Of a stretch of 64,000 nucleotides of DNA, positions 51,640-62,854 are shown one piece after another (within the stretch, counting starts at the first letter, position 1; each line of letters begins with the position of its first letter). The translations under genes were made by a program, and so were the position numbers. The notes beneath the pieces were generated by a model. It was given only the letters and a program-made list of their open reading frames with translations, had not been told where the DNA came from and ran no database searches. The stretch is from Cristatella mucedo (lineage: Eukaryota; Bryozoa; Phylactolaemata; Cristatellidae). Where the stretch lies: NCBI GenBank assembly GCA_009760855.2, contig WPIO01000045.1:2871501-2935500 (forward strand), written 5' to 3'.

Positions 51640-52110
51640 GTATCGACTGGTCATTACATGCCTGCCATTGGTCTGCCAGTGAGCATAGTCTTGTCCGCGG
51701 AGATCTGGGAGGACGACTCAAGAAATCAGTCAAAGTTTGGAAATTAACTGTCTACCGTAGCAAGGTAGCCGAATATAATTCCATTAATATAGGAAGCTAT
51801 GGTGCCAAAATGACACCGATGTAGCCAGCCGTGTAACCACTCGTAGTTCTGCTTCACACCAGCAATGCCATAACTATAGCTGAGCTTGTGACCAGCCATC
51901 AGAGATCTTCTCGAAAAGGCTTGAGTTCGAGAGTGGCACCCTGGCTAGTCAGGAGCTGTTAAAACAGAAGGCTGTGCAGCTAAATCTAATTAATCAGCAT
52001 GTGAAAAGCTGGTTTAGGTACTGTTACTGCTACTTCGTTCTAAGGGCTGTCACATAGTGTTGCTTAGCTTCCTGAAGACTGGCCAAAATCAGATGTTAAC
52101 CTCAGCCAGC
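51640..52110. other. No gene recognised
   Basis: Unassigned DNA downstream of PAXBP1. Confidence 0.4.
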
Positions 52111-52115
52111 TGGTA

Positions 52116-52290
52116 GCTAACCCAGCATTTCGTTGACAAACCGGCTGTTAGCTAACCCAGCATTTCGCTGACAAACCGGCTGCTAGCTAAAGCGCCTAGA
52201 AAGAGATTGAGTTCGTTAAGGTCGCTTTATCAAATGTGTTATCATTATTACTATTATAACCCAGCATTTCGGTAACAAGTTGCTGCCTCG
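52116..52290. repeat. 35-bp tandem repeat interrupted by a hairpin-only insertion
   Basis: Units of GCTAACCCAGCATTTCGTTG... start at 52,116, 52,151 and 52,186 (period 35). The third unit stops after GCTAA at 52,190 and resumes at ~52,257, with 66 bases of LINE-B hairpin and tail in between. Confidence 0.9.
52191..52256 (+). mobile_element. LINE-B/SINE-type tail-only insertion, 66 bp
   Basis: AGCGCCTAGAAAGAGATTGA opens the insert directly at the hairpin's first arm. The right arm GTCGCTTT and an irregular ATTATTACTATT tail complete it. TAA flanks both sides as a possible short target duplication. There is no UTR or ORF upstream. Confidence 0.88.
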
Positions 52291-52299
52291 GCGGCGGCA

Positions 52300-52865
52300 G
52301 GAACGAAACTGAAACGAGACGTCAGCCGAGCCGGTCTTACCGGAGTAGACTATATCTATAGAACACCAGGCAGGACTAGAAAATTAAGCTTGAAAGCTGT
52401 GCTTTTTTTAAGTGACTTCATATCTGACCTATTATCAATTTTGAATGGAGCCTTCATTAGAATCAAGTGCAATAGCCACAAACAAAAAGCAGGCAATAAA
52501 TAGACAGCTTACTAGCTCTATTTGCCAAATAGAGCTTACTAGCTCTATTTGGCTAATGAAGGCTGGTGAATATTTCTTGCTAATGACTTGTTCCGGTACA
52601 GGTGCGAACGCTGTGCAAAGAAAAAATTAGGGTCCTGCTTAAGTGTATTGTGACATGTTAAACAGGCTCGTTGTTGTCATGTGTAAGAACTGGACTAGCT
52701 GCTTTAGGGCGTGTAACGTGTTGTCAAAGCGCCTCTCAGCTGTTGTCCTTTGCAATATCGGCACATCAACCGAACCGAATTTAGACGGCCAAACTCGCTG
52801 TCCAAGGAACCGTCGAGGTGCTGTAATTGCGACGTTGTGAATAGACCGCAGGCGACGGTCCGAAA
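52300..52865. other. No gene recognised
   Basis: Contains a short direct repeat (TTACTAGCTCTATTTG, 52,508 and 52,541). Otherwise unassigned. Confidence 0.4.
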
Positions 52866-52867
52866 AC

Positions 52868-53765
52868 GGTATTGTGGGATCCCGGGTTACGAACGCTTCG
52901 GATTACGAACAATCCGGATTTCGAACACCTGGGTTTGGCTAAACATAACTCGGGTTCCCGACAGAACCCGATAGGCTTGTAGGAGCTTCACAAATACGCA
53001 CAGACTTAATAAAGCTTGGAGTGGATCAGCTGTCACAGGTTTTCAAATAAAGGCACTGAAAGGCAAAATAACTCACCAATTTATTGAGCGCTGACATTAG
53101 CATTGCTTGTGCTAACAAGGCTCCATTACTCCGCAAGGGTCGGCCGAGGGTGAGGTGAAACCTCAGCCATGTCTGAAGAAAACTCACGAATCCCCATCCA
53201 TTTGTTTGGTGACCACCTCAGAGAAGGAATATCCACCTTCATTCCTCGGCAATATCTTGAGATACGGCCGCTGACGAGCAAGCAAAGTTGCAGAGGCCGG
53301 ACATTCCTTCTGAGCGAGTAAAGCAGCATTCTTTTGCGAGCATTCGCTTGCTCAAGAAATATCAAATACGGTAGCGTGCACATGGCTGCTTCTTGTTATT
53401 AGGCTAACAAAAAGGTGGAAGAGTAGCCTGTTGTGTTCTTGTGCTTTGTTAGTGTGTTGTCTTTGTGTCTTTTGAGCATTTTTTTGCTGTGCATGTGTTG
53501 TGTATACAATTACGCTTTTAGTGTATTTTATGTTCCTTTGGTTTTTAATTGTATTTGTTTCGGCTGTTTGAAAAAGGTGAATACTGAGCTGTTTTTTGGT
53601 TTTTTAATATCGAAACAATTTTCGCGATTTTTCACCGGGCTCGGAACGAATTAAAAATAGTTCCATAATACTTGATGAGAAATTGCGATCTGGAATACAG
53701 ACGACCCGGGTTAGTAACCCAGTCCGGGAATGGAATAGGTCCATAATTCGAGACCATCTGCATGC
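52868..53765. mobile_element. Possible decayed DNA transposon (TTACGAAC-type ends)
   Basis: The left part has GGGTTACGAACGC, CGGATTACGAACAATCCGG and ATTTCGAACACC. The right part (53,625-53,760) has GGAACGAATTAAAAATAG and ACCCGGGTTAGTAACCCAG. Such words mark certain Tc1/mariner-like miniature elements in animals. Ends and a target duplication could not be fixed. Inside, a short open frame on the minus strand (53,126-53,383) is not recognised. Confidence 0.35.
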
Positions 53766-53769
53766 TAAA

Positions 53770-54640
53770 AGCTTCCCAAAGGGCAGATAAAACCTACCAA
53801 ATGGCAGCGAAGTAGATTGTTCAGAGAAAAGGGGCCCACCAAACGCCCTATGTAGTCCTGCCTGGGGATGGGGTACATGCATTGCAGTTTACAATTCTGT
53901 AGCGATGGAAGTGCGATGCGTTCGGTATAGATCTACAAGCAAACAAGAGGATGGCTGCGTTAGCATGAAAATACCAACTGTATAGAACACTGTGGGCTTT
54001 TTCAATGCCTTTTTTGTGTTAGCCCTCTTCTGTTGGCCGATTAGGTGGAAATAGATGGTCCGCAGCATACCAAATGAGTTTATGACGTGTTTGCATACAC
54101 AAATTTGCAATGTATTGACCGGTAGAGTTGCCGTTCGCTTTATTTTCTCCAGAACATTTGGCCTCTTCTAATAGCGATTCGTAGCTGAGTGATAGTGGTG
54201 GGTCCATTTGCTATAGTGCTCAACCACCAACGTGCAGCTTAAGTGAAGTCAAGCCATCTCGCGGAGAGCAAAACTAGCGAAACGAATCTCGTCATACGAT
54301 GGATAAGATATAATTTTACCAGATCTATAAGAAGGGCAAAACGTGATGGCGGATGTGGCTCGTTGGCTAAACAGCCAAAACAGCAGTATTCGCATGCCTG
54401 GGTGTTACTTTCTCTGTGCGTGCGTGCATGAGTATCTCGGAGTGATTTTATGATTGAGGTGGGCGTGCGCCTTATTTTTGATGTACTCACATTACAGCGC
54501 CCCGATTGTGGGCTCAGTGGGCGCAGGCAGTGCGCTCATGGGGTACGACGAGGAGCGGAGCGTACGAGTCCTGCTGGGGCGTGAACAACAAGATAAGCGA
54601 TGCCCCGTCCACAATATCCCCATCTAACTGATCTCTCTCA
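53770..54640. other. No gene recognised
   Basis: Unassigned DNA; open frames are short and lack domains. Confidence 0.35.
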
Positions 54641-54649
54641 CTTAACAAA

Positions 54650-55040
54650 TGGTGCGCCTATAATCATCTGCAACTGGTGAACAGCTCAGCAGCTCGTCCG
54701 AAGTGCCATCAGAGGCCTAACTACCGCATCACGCCATTTCTGCCTTATGTTGTATAGCTCCTTACCATGCGTCGATTTGAGTTTAAGATTCTCTCTCTGG
54801 TCTATAGGTTGCTTCACTCGACTGGGAAAGCCTATCTGGCGGAGCTGTTAAGTTCTCCAACCTGCTTTCGCACCAAACGCTCCTCAGCGTCTAATCACAT
54901 CACCGTTTCTTGCATTAAATGGAAATGTTTTGGCGATAGCCTACAGTTCGGTCAAACAAAAGTTAGGAACTTGCGTCTGGCTTCTGTCACCATGTTCATT
55001 GACTTTGTCTCGATTAAATCTCAGGTACATACTTGCACAT
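54650..55040 (+). mobile_element. CR1-like LINE C-terminal fragment, decayed
   Basis: Shows, across frames, counterparts of the LINE C-terminal region (RFEFKILSLVYRLLHSTGKA, YLAELLSS). It is less like LINE-B than other copies and may stem from a third related LINE family. Confidence 0.6.
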
Positions 55041-55041
55041 G

Positions 55042-55195
55042 GCTTTAAAGGCCTCATTTAAATAACGGCAGAAGAGCCTCTACGGCAATCACCACCGCTT
55101 GCAGTGGTCAGTAAAGAATAGCTCACTGCAGGACTCAAACCCACGTCGTGAAGAGCGAGCACCTAACCGCTGGGCTAAGACCAAGGACATCTGTT
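55042..55195 (-). mobile_element. SINE-1 copy
   Basis: Minus orientation: tail complement AAGGCCTCATTTAAATAACGG, body CTCTACGGCAATCACCACC, B-box complement CAGGACTCAAACCCACG, head complement CCGCTGGGCTAAGACC. Confidence 0.75.
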
Positions 55196-55479
55196 CCACT
55201 CAGCTTTCCCTGGGCGGGGGGGGGGTGGGGTGAACTCGTCCTTTTACCGGCATGCATTGAGGCTTATCTTGTCCGATTCAGTTCACAATACTAATCAGAG
55301 CTGCTGCCGCTAACCACCGGTTACGATTGCCACAACGTGTCTTTTTGCTTGCACGTCTTTGCACGTGACCTTAATTGTCATCCGTCGGCCAGTCTTCTTG
55401 CTTTTCTCTGTGCCGAGTTGAAAAGTGGCTGGATTGAGATTTTGTTCTCTTAGGGTGCTATACAAAATAGTAATAATAA

Positions 55480-55670
55480 CAACAATGATGCACTTGACAA
55501 AGCGCCCGCGCATAACTTAATCTCTTTCTAGACGCTTTGCATTTGCTGAAAAGGAAACACGATCGGACGCTTAGTGGAGGCATGCTCTATGAGCAACGAG
55601 AATAAACACGCGTAGGCGTGACATACTCAGGGTCAGCATGCAAGTGTGGTTAGGGGCAGCATGCACAAGA
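55480..55670 (-). mobile_element. LINE-B 3' UTR stub
   Basis: Minus copy: UTR (TTGCATGCTGACCCTGAGTATG, GATCGTGTTTCC), hairpin (GCGTCTAGAAAGAGATTAAG...GGGCGC) and an ATTGTTGTTATTATTAC tail. A further SINE/LINE-like tail of opposite orientation abuts at 55,440-55,480. Confidence 0.78.
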
Positions 55671-55679
55671 CCTATTGTT

Positions 55680-56290
55680 GTTTGTATCATTTCTTGTATG
55701 CAGCACTAAATTACATCAAAACTGTCCGTATATGCCTATCAATTATTCATAACGACCACTTACTCAAGCGTTTTGTAACATAATAGACTAGCGCCTGTCG
55801 CCATTAAAATAGTGGTCACAGAAACGGAGTCTGCTGCTCACGACGTCGTTGGCTAGTGTCTTCATGTTCCCCTGTCATCTGGTGCGCCTCTTTTGAAAAG
55901 TGGCGGACGGTAAGACATACCGCTGGTAACGTAAGCGAACAAAAGGGGGTCGAGCGCTGCTCCCGCCAACCGTCTAATGATTGGCTGGCTCTTGTAAGGT
56001 CAAAGTCGGTGGTTCTCTTAACTTTGTCTACGCCCCTTAACTGGTTTTCTGAGCGCTTCCCGCTTGTCCAAAATGATAAGCAATGGCCAGTGTCATTTGA
56101 ATGAACTCTAATATAAATTTTGACTTTCTCAATTCAAATCTTAGTATGAACTCACTCATTCAATAGACCTCTTTTAAGTACATAATCCTTTGAAGATCCG
56201 TCGAGTATTGTTTTTCATTAATATTGTATAATAGCCATCTACTCCATCGCGAGCTATGTAATCTATTGCACGGAACAGTGATGGACGGAT
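55680..56290. other. No gene recognised
   Basis: Unassigned DNA. Confidence 0.4.
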
Positions 56291-56297
56291 AAACGCC

Positions 56298-56440
56298 GAG
56301 CTGGTTTGGTCCAGCGGTTAAGGTGCTCGCCCCGACCAAGGCCTGGCTGAGGTCGCGGGCTCGAGCCCCGAGGCATATTTGAAGCACCTGAATAGTTATT
56401 AAGTTATCTTATGGCACTATACAAATGAATTATATAATAA
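56298..56440 (+). mobile_element. SINE-2, full-length
   Basis: GAGCTGGTTTGGTCCAGCGG head, B box GGGCTCGAGCCCC, GGCATATTTGAAGCACCTGA junction, inner stem weakened (TAGTTATT...ATCTTATGG), ATGAATTATATAAT tail. Confidence 0.85.
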
Positions 56441-56444
56441 ATAG

Positions 56445-57860
56445 GTATATATGTATAAGTCGTCGCAATCTTTAAATAAAATACAAGGCCTCATCTTTTT
56501 TATCTGTCCTGTTCCTTGGGAAAAGAGGATCTTCAAGCCAATGTTAACTTTAATAAGTATTAAATAATTTGTATTATATGTGGAAGTGTGCGGTTGCTCA
56601 CAAATCATGATTAGGGCTACGACCATCGGAAAGCTTGCGAAGACAGTCTGCATCGGGTCAGCTGCTGGGGGCGAGGAAGTGCTGGTGTAGGAGATATTGG
56701 CTTACTCTACTGACAGCGGGCAGGGAAGGGCAGCTGAGGAGAATTTCTATGAAGTTCCTGGCCGATCCTCCTTTAGTTTGTGTCGTGTGTCGCTCGCACT
56801 TCTTACGATTTATTCAACGCACGATGGACATGACCGTTCTCGTGCTACTAGCCAAATTTGCTCAAAAACTTGTTGAGCGAGGAGATAATATAAATGGTTA
56901 AAATAGGTGGACCTATAATAATTCCATGCGGCACTCCACACTTTAGAAGCTCATCCGATGACCGTCGGCTGTTGACATCTAGGCTCTAAAAATGTCTCCA
57001 TGAACGGAACCGAAGCCGTTCCGTATGTTCAGTACGAGCGAGGATCATACTAGTCGATGCGCGCTGAACTGGCGGCGTACTGCATCAGCTAGATTATGGT
57101 TGCCTGAACTTTTTTTTACATGGTCCCTGAATTACAAAGCCTAGCTACCAAATTAGTCACGTATCCGTTGGTCAGTGGACCTCTAGAAGTCCTTCCCGGG
57201 TAGGAGTTGTACACGAGGCATTGAGCCAGTCGACAGTTCGGTGGTGGTTCGGGTGCCGTGACAGCTGTTTTTGCACGTCGTGGCTGATGCCAAGCGCCTG
57301 CAGCCATCCGTCGCTGTCAAATATAATTCTCTTCACTGTGAATACGACGTTTTAATCTTAAGGTACGAGCGCCATCTATTGCTGCCGTTTGCTTTTGCTA
57401 TTAGCAAACCAGCGACTCTTGTTCGTGTTTTTGGCTACTTGGGAGGCGCCTTATTCTGCTTATCTCAATGTCTGCTTGGGATTCTCCAGCGATGGTTCCG
57501 TTGACGCTGCAACTTAGTGAACGCGCGATGCCAAATGCTCGGTGGAGGTGGCGTATTGTGCCCCTTTCCAACCGGCGTAGCGAACTGCCGGGTGCTGCTT
57601 TTTCGCCGATTGCGCACTAAGAAAGTCACTTCGCCGGCAGCGTTTGCTCCCTACTTACCGTTAGTAAGGAGTTGCGAGTTCATTGGCAGGTATAGGACTT
57701 GGATGAACAGCGAAAATAGGAGATTTTACCGTAATTTATTCGCAAGCGAAAAATGCTGCTGCGCGCCTAGTTCAGTGCTTCTTCCTCTTACTCATCGCTG
57801 GCAGTGGCCAAGACTAATGCACGGACCTAGTCCTGGGTACTGGGTGCTGCTGCAATGGCA
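56445..57860. other. No gene recognised
   Basis: Unassigned. 57,290-57,320 shares a short word with 31,842-31,865 (see the entry at 30,725). Open frames lack domains. Confidence 0.35.
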
Positions 57861-57867
57861 ATAGCAG

Positions 57868-58401
57868 CTAGCAGCGCTGAATTGTGCTCCCGCTGCTGCC
57901 TCTGCACAAGTCCCCAGTGCTCCAAAAGCGGCGATAACGAAAATTCGCCCGCGAAGCGCAGAAGCTGCTCCTCGCTCCGTCCCTTAATTCGGAGCTGGAG
58001 AGCAACCGACCGCATACATTTCTGACGTCGTCCGCCGTCCGCTTCTCGAGCCTCGCGCCGAACACCCGACGCCGCAACTCCTGCCGTCGCTGATAGATAG
58101 GTGGTGAGCGTGTCTGCCCCTCTGCTTGGCCAAGGCTCAAACCTGGTCGGTCGCTGGCTGGCCGACTTGCTGTCTGGCGCCGCCGAGACTTCCGCGAATC
58201 ATTCTGACTAGCCATTGGATTCCGGGACGCTTTGCCAGCACCTTTCGCTGACACAGGTCCTCCTGGCTTCCGTTTCCCACTGCAGACTCTGCCGTCGCTC
58301 AAGCTTCGCCTCTTCATGTGGCTTTGGCTACAAGCGCTCGCTGCCTGGCCGACGCGTAAAACGTTCACGAGCAGGCCACCCACACTTACCTGCGAAGCCA
58401 T
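57868..58401 (-). CDS. Hypothetical Arg/Ser-rich open frame, 177 aa
   Basis: An open minus-strand frame in a GC-rich segment, rich in Arg, Ser and Gly, without signal peptide, membrane segment or recognised motif. An internal Met (MASQNDSRKSRRRQTASRPA) could be the start of a basic protein. No splice sites or homologous domain support it, and the length is compatible with chance in GC-rich DNA. It could also be part of a retroelement remnant, as a gag-like stretch lies to the right (58,850-59,040). Confidence 0.2.
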   Translation of the reverse strand: MASQVSVGGLLVNVLRVGQAASACSQSHMKRRSLSDGRVCSGKRKPGGPVSAKGAGKASRNPMASQNDSRKSRRRQTASRPASDRPGLSLGQAEGQTRSPPIYQRRQELRRRVFGARLEKRTADDVRNVCGRLLSSSELRDGARSSFCASRANFRYRRFWSTGDLCRGSSGSTIQRC

Positions 58402-58577
58402 AAATAACTCAGCAATAACAGCAAACCATAAACCTGACTAACCGCTTTTTTTAAACTATCATTCACCCTGCAATGAGCCTAAACTGTAGACATACCATCA
58501 CCGCATTTGTGAAGCCATATCCAGCTAAATCTAAACCGCAAGCACTCCACCGTTTAGTTGTAATACACTCTACCCTA

Positions 58578-58722
<145 letters not shown>

Positions 58723-58774
58723 ATATTCGTACCTTCTGTTAGTCGTCTCGAAATCCATCCCACTTGGCAAACTC

Positions 58775-58830
58775 GGTCCCGACGTCGTGAAAAGCAACCG
58801 CCTTACCTAGTGTGCCATCACGGCTCAAGT
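58775..58830 (-). mobile_element. SINE-1 head fragment
   Basis: Complement of the SINE-1 tRNA-like head (ACGTCGTGAAAAGCAACCGC, CTTACCTAGTGTGCCATCACG), cut before the B box. Confidence 0.75.
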
Positions 58831-58839
58831 GTTGCGGTT

Positions 58840-59410
58840 CAAGCAACCGCACAGAGATATGTGGTGGCTCTCGAAGCCTTTGGGCGTAACCCAAACTTAC
58901 CAACCGCGCCCGGTACTACTGCGAATCAGCAGCGGCCGCCCCGGCGCACTCAAGATTACTCGGATTACCAAAGGCAGGATGTCAAAAAGGCCGATGTGAA
59001 AGGCCGGCCGTCCTACGACAGACGCACACATGTTAAGCAGAGCTACTGCTTCGCGCTCTGTTCCTCTCATCAAAAGTTACTACCAAGCGGTATTTTGCCA
59101 TAATCACATAACAGCAAGCACATGGCATTTTGCTGGGTAGATGCTAGTTCAGTGTCCTTTTTGCCTTCGCTAAATTTCGATTCAGGCGATGATTAAGCTC
59201 AGTGATTCCTCGTAAGCACATGACATGTATGTGAGCTTCTCCGTATAATAAAAAAGAGAGTGAGGGTAAGGCGCAAACGCATCAAAATCAGCCGCTCTGC
59301 GATATTAAGTATACTTAAAGTTTCGAGATTTTCGTGAACAAATTAATGACGGGAGAATCCCAGTCTGTTTGTGGTACCCATCAAAAAGTCTCCGTCTCGT
59401 TTGAGTTGTG
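58840..59410. other. Unassigned; short gag-like open frame 58,850-59,060
   Basis: The plus frame ALEAFGRNPNLPTAPGTTA, then DYSDYQRQDVKKADVKGRPS, reads like coding sequence, perhaps the end of a retroelement gag. No zinc knuckle or protease follows, so this is only a suspicion. Confidence 0.25.
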
Positions 59411-59419
59411 ACTACCCAT

Positions 59420-60180
59420 TCTCGGGTTCGTGCTCGCCACGCCACCAGGAGCGTGCGCGAACAATTTGGAGACGGAACGGTGAGCGCGTCGTCGTCGTCA
59501 TCGGGTCGTTCACAATACCGGCACAGCTGCTCCATTTCAAATCGTGTGCTTTGTTGTCGTCCGGCGGCGCTTACCGCCGACGGTCGAGTGCTATCCATGT
59601 AAAAAAGAGTAGGAAACACTCGCTGGGGTGCGGCCAGCTTGGCGAACCATGAGCTCGCGGAGTCAGGCGGCCGCGCAGCTGCTGGTCATTAGCCACCTTT
59701 GGTCTGGTCGATCGATGGCCGACGAGAGCTGACCGCCTGTGGCTCGAATCTCGCGGTGCCCGGATCGTCTTTTAAAGCGCCGCAGCTCGCGTTCGCGCGG
59801 GCAGGCGCGGAACGACATGGAGAGCGCGCACGGAGGTCGAGCTGTGAGCCCTCGGAGCACTGAGTGAGTACGGCCGGCGGGAGACGCGCAGCTCGCCGGC
59901 GGGTGAGCAGCTAACGGTTTGTGCAATGAATGGACCGACGACGGCACTTAGGCCACGGGATTCGTCGCGTAGTGAGTGAACGCGCGCCATTAACCGAAAT
60001 GGTGCCGAGATTGGGCTTGCAACGCGTCTCGTGACTCGTGCCGTCGAAGCCGGCCTTTTGTCCCGGCATATGCGCCTAGGATCGCGCGGAACCGATGAAG
60101 ATTGAGCGAGGTGTTTTAATGGAGACGGCGAGTAGCTACTCCAAGGGTGGTGAGAGTTTACGGGTGAACCCATCCCTTCA
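59420..60180. promoter_or_regulatory. CpG-rich stretch, candidate promoter of the BTB gene
   Basis: Markedly GC- and CpG-rich compared with the flanks, with no conserved ORF. It lies upstream of the BTB exon and contains the tentative first exon. No TATA box or initiator is clear. Confidence 0.4.
60119..60149 (+). CDS. Tentative first coding exon of the BTBD10/KCTD20-like gene
   Basis: ATG at 60,119 encodes METASSYSKG; a strong GTGAGA donor follows at 60,150, leaving phase 1. The BTB exon at 63,265 needs exactly phase 1. Joining gives a Gly codon at the junction. Phase agreement alone happens by chance one time in three, and the N-terminus of this family is not conserved, so this is only a model. 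Confidence 0.3.
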
Positions 60181-60184
60181 AGAA

Positions 60185-60845
60185 CGTTTTACTTAGACTG
60201 GGCAGTTGCGTAGGATCGATGCTGCGAAATTGTAAGCAAGCGGCGACACTTGGATTCTTCCAAAAGATCCGACGACGAGCGCTTGAAGACGTTGCTATTC
60301 TCGTCTGGATATAACGTGGCGATGTTAAAATCCCTGAATGTCAGCAGCATGAGCTCTCCGCATTTATTATCCTGAAGGGCTGGGCCATTAGGATCAGGTT
60401 TTTCATGTCACGTGGACTTGGCTGTCTGTCTGATTTCGAGCAGCTTGGGTTTGGCCAGTTGCCAATGGGATTTTCTCTCGTGCCACAGCTTACTGGACGT
60501 GCATGTTTTGTAGCTCGGCTGCTTCTTTGGAATCGTCTGAGTCATTCGTTCATCCAGACTTGGCCAGCAGCCGGCTGGCAGCATCACAGGATGCACAGGA
60601 AACTAGTAAGTGAGCATCGACGCACACGAGCACGTGTGCTCGTGTGCTCGTGTGTGTGTGTGTGTGTGCGCTCGTGTGTGCGTGTGCGCGCGCGTGCACG
60701 CACGCTGACATGTGTAGGTGTGTGCTGTGCTCGTGCTGTTGTCACCTTCCTAGCGTGTTCCAGTGCAGATCAGTAGCCAATTCTTAACACTGGATAACTC
60801 TGACACTATCGATGGACATGCATGATGTGCAATTCGTGGTTAAAC
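60185..60845. other. Unassigned; (TG)n-rich tract 60,640-60,720
   Basis: Holds an imperfect (TG/CG)n tract. The rest is without recognised feature and would be intron 1 if the first exon is right. Confidence 0.45.
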
Positions 60846-60851
60846 ATTAAA

Positions 60852-60990
60852 TATAATTAATTTGTATAGCGCTGTAAGAGAGAGCTTAATCTCTATGCAG
60901 GCGCTTTACATATGCTTCGGGGCTCGAGCCCACGAACTCGGTCGGGACGAGTACATTAACCGCTGGACCAAACCAGCTCGGTGGTAGGAA
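60852..60990 (-). mobile_element. SINE-2 copy
   Basis: Minus copy with tail ATACAAATTAATTATATT (complement), hairpin, B-box complement GGGGCTCGAGCCCACG and head complement ACCGCTGGACCAAACCAGCTC. Confidence 0.85.
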
Positions 60991-60994
60991 CTAA

Positions 60995-61440
60995 AGGTCT
61001 AGTAAGCCTTTATACTGTGTAGCATGAAACCCTGCAGTGCACTCCTTTAAAACGCCGTGTCTGCTCTCATTGTCTGGCCTTCTGCTTTTCTCTCTCCCTC
61101 TGCTTCAGATAAAAAAGTTCTGTGCAATTCCGCTAGTGGCTGCCCAGTGTGAAGATGTGCTCAGGTGTCACTGCTTGTCTTCCCTTTGCGTGTCGACGTT
61201 GTTGACCGGCCTTTGCTTTCAGTTTTTACTGCCGTGGTTCAATCCCTGCAACCAAGTTGACACATCCTAGTACCTTCGTGCCATGCATTTATTGTGATCG
61301 TGTGAGCCCTCTTGTTTTTAATTGCACGTCGGAGTGCTTTCAAAATGCATCGCCACCGGCCACTGACTGGCTGGTTACTTGCTGTTTGTACCTAGCTGTG
61401 CAGTTCACTAGACTGCCTCTGCCAGATTCCTCATACTACC
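60995..61440. other. Unassigned, possible intron of the BTB gene
   Basis: Open frames without domains. Confidence 0.4.
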
Positions 61441-61448
61441 CTCGGGTT

Positions 61449-61450
61449 AG

Positions 61451-61503
<53 letters not shown>
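61449..61503. repeat. (CT)n microsatellite
   Basis: About 26 CT units. Confidence 0.95.
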
Positions 61504-61505
<2 letters not shown>

Positions 61506-61756
61506 AATGCATTGGGCTGCCCTCACTTTTCTTCAAAGTCTTTTGTCTAACCTACTTTTATTCTATGTGCCCTGGAATTGCTGGTCTCAATTCGATTCCG
61601 CTGGTGATATGTAACAACGTTATCCTGACTCGCCTGACTTGTACATATTCAATCAAGAAAATGTCTTCCGCCCGGCAGTGCGGTTTCCGCATAGCAGATA
61701 GCGAATCAATGCCGACAACGAAAGCTCGCTTTACTCCCTCTCATTCTTTTATATAA

Positions 61757-61870
61757 TTAAAAAAAATATAATTCATTTGTATAGCACCCCAGGAGAACTT
61801 TGCCTCGGGGCTCGAGCCTTAGCCAGGCCTTGGTCGGGGCGAGCACCTTAATCGCTGGAGCACCTTACGG
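61757..61870 (-). mobile_element. SINE-2 copy, internally deleted
   Basis: Minus copy with tail (ATACAAATGAATTATATT) and head; a deletion removes part of the hairpin between AGAACTTTG and CCTCGGGGCTCGAGCC. Confidence 0.78.
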
Positions 61871-62078
61871 CTTTTCGGCGTGGTCATCCCTGATGGATGC
61901 ATACTAGCTCATGATGTCACGATCCCATCATCATGAGCTCTCTATTCGGTCGTAGTTGGCAAGCAGTAATTCAAACTTCTTCATCCTTATAGTTTGTCGT
62001 AAATGTAGTATTAGCTGCTGGGGTGAATGAAAAGACATGGCACCGGAGCGCACGACGTGCCCAACCTTGGTCAATAAT

Positions 62079-62240
62079 ACAATTCATTTGTGTAGCTCCA
62101 TGAGAGAACTCGATCCGTATTCAAGCGCTTCACAAATGTCACTGGGTCGAACCCACGACCTCGCTCATCAAATACATTCACCTTGACCTTTGTCGAGGCA
62201 AGCACCTTAACCACTGGTTCCAACCAGTACGGCAAGTACT
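62079..62240 (-). mobile_element. SINE-2 copy with head insertion
   Basis: Minus copy: tail complement ATACAATTCATTTGTGTAGC, eroded hairpin, B-box complement TGGGTCGAACCCACGACC, then an extra ~25 bp before the head. Confidence 0.75.
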
Positions 62241-62299
62241 GGGGGGGGGGCAGCATCAAGGTATCTCGGCCTACCTAGCTTACACCATCAAGGCCTGGA

Positions 62300-62392
62300 A
62301 GAGGGCGAGAGAGACAGAGAGAGCGAGAGAGACAGAGAGAGCGAGAGAGACAGAGAGAGAAAAAGAGAGACTCGTAGAGAGACAGAGCGACT

Positions 62393-62463
<71 letters not shown>
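62300..62463. repeat. (GA)n-rich microsatellite with CA/GC interruptions
   Basis: A variable GAGAGACAGAGAGAGC part, then ~33 uninterrupted GA units (62,397-62,463). Confidence 0.95.
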
Positions 62464-62469
<6 letters not shown>

Positions 62470-62487
62470 GAGCTTGCGCTTATGCGA

Positions 62488-62850
62488 CCCAGCTGTTCCA
62501 TTCCTCCACTTAAAGACAGTTGGCGACAGAAGCTTTAGCTCTGCAGGTCCTAGACTGTGGAACTCGCTTCCACAATTCTTACGCAACGACATCTACTCTC
62601 CAACTGCCGACTATGGCACATCTTTTTCAGCGGTCCTGAACTGCTACTTCTATGCTACTCACTACCTCAACTGCTCTCCTAACTCTGCTATGCTTCCCAC
62701 TTTCTCTTTGTTGCGTGAGACGAAGTCTGTTGGCCACCGAATGCGTACCGAAAGCCGCTTAGGCTGTGAGTGCGCTATACAAAACTCTCCTGCGTAACAC
62801 CCACATGGTCTTTTTGACTTTGTGGAGTTACTGACGGAGATACATTACAT
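62488..62850 (+). mobile_element. LINE-A 3' fragment, well preserved
   Basis: Plus-strand copy of the LINE-A C-terminus (VPFLHLKTVGDRSFSSAGPR, LRNDIYSPTADYGTSFSAVL, CAIQNSPA stop) and 3' UTR ending GAGTTACTGACGGAGATACA. Very close to the copy at 22.4 kb. Its truncated 5' end directly follows the (GA)n tract. Confidence 0.9.
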
Positions 62851-62854
62851 TACT

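Noticed and set aside
59663-60173. Minus-strand open frames in the CpG-rich stretch
   Set aside because: Open mainly because of high GC content; no domain; more likely promoter or 5' UTR of the BTB gene.
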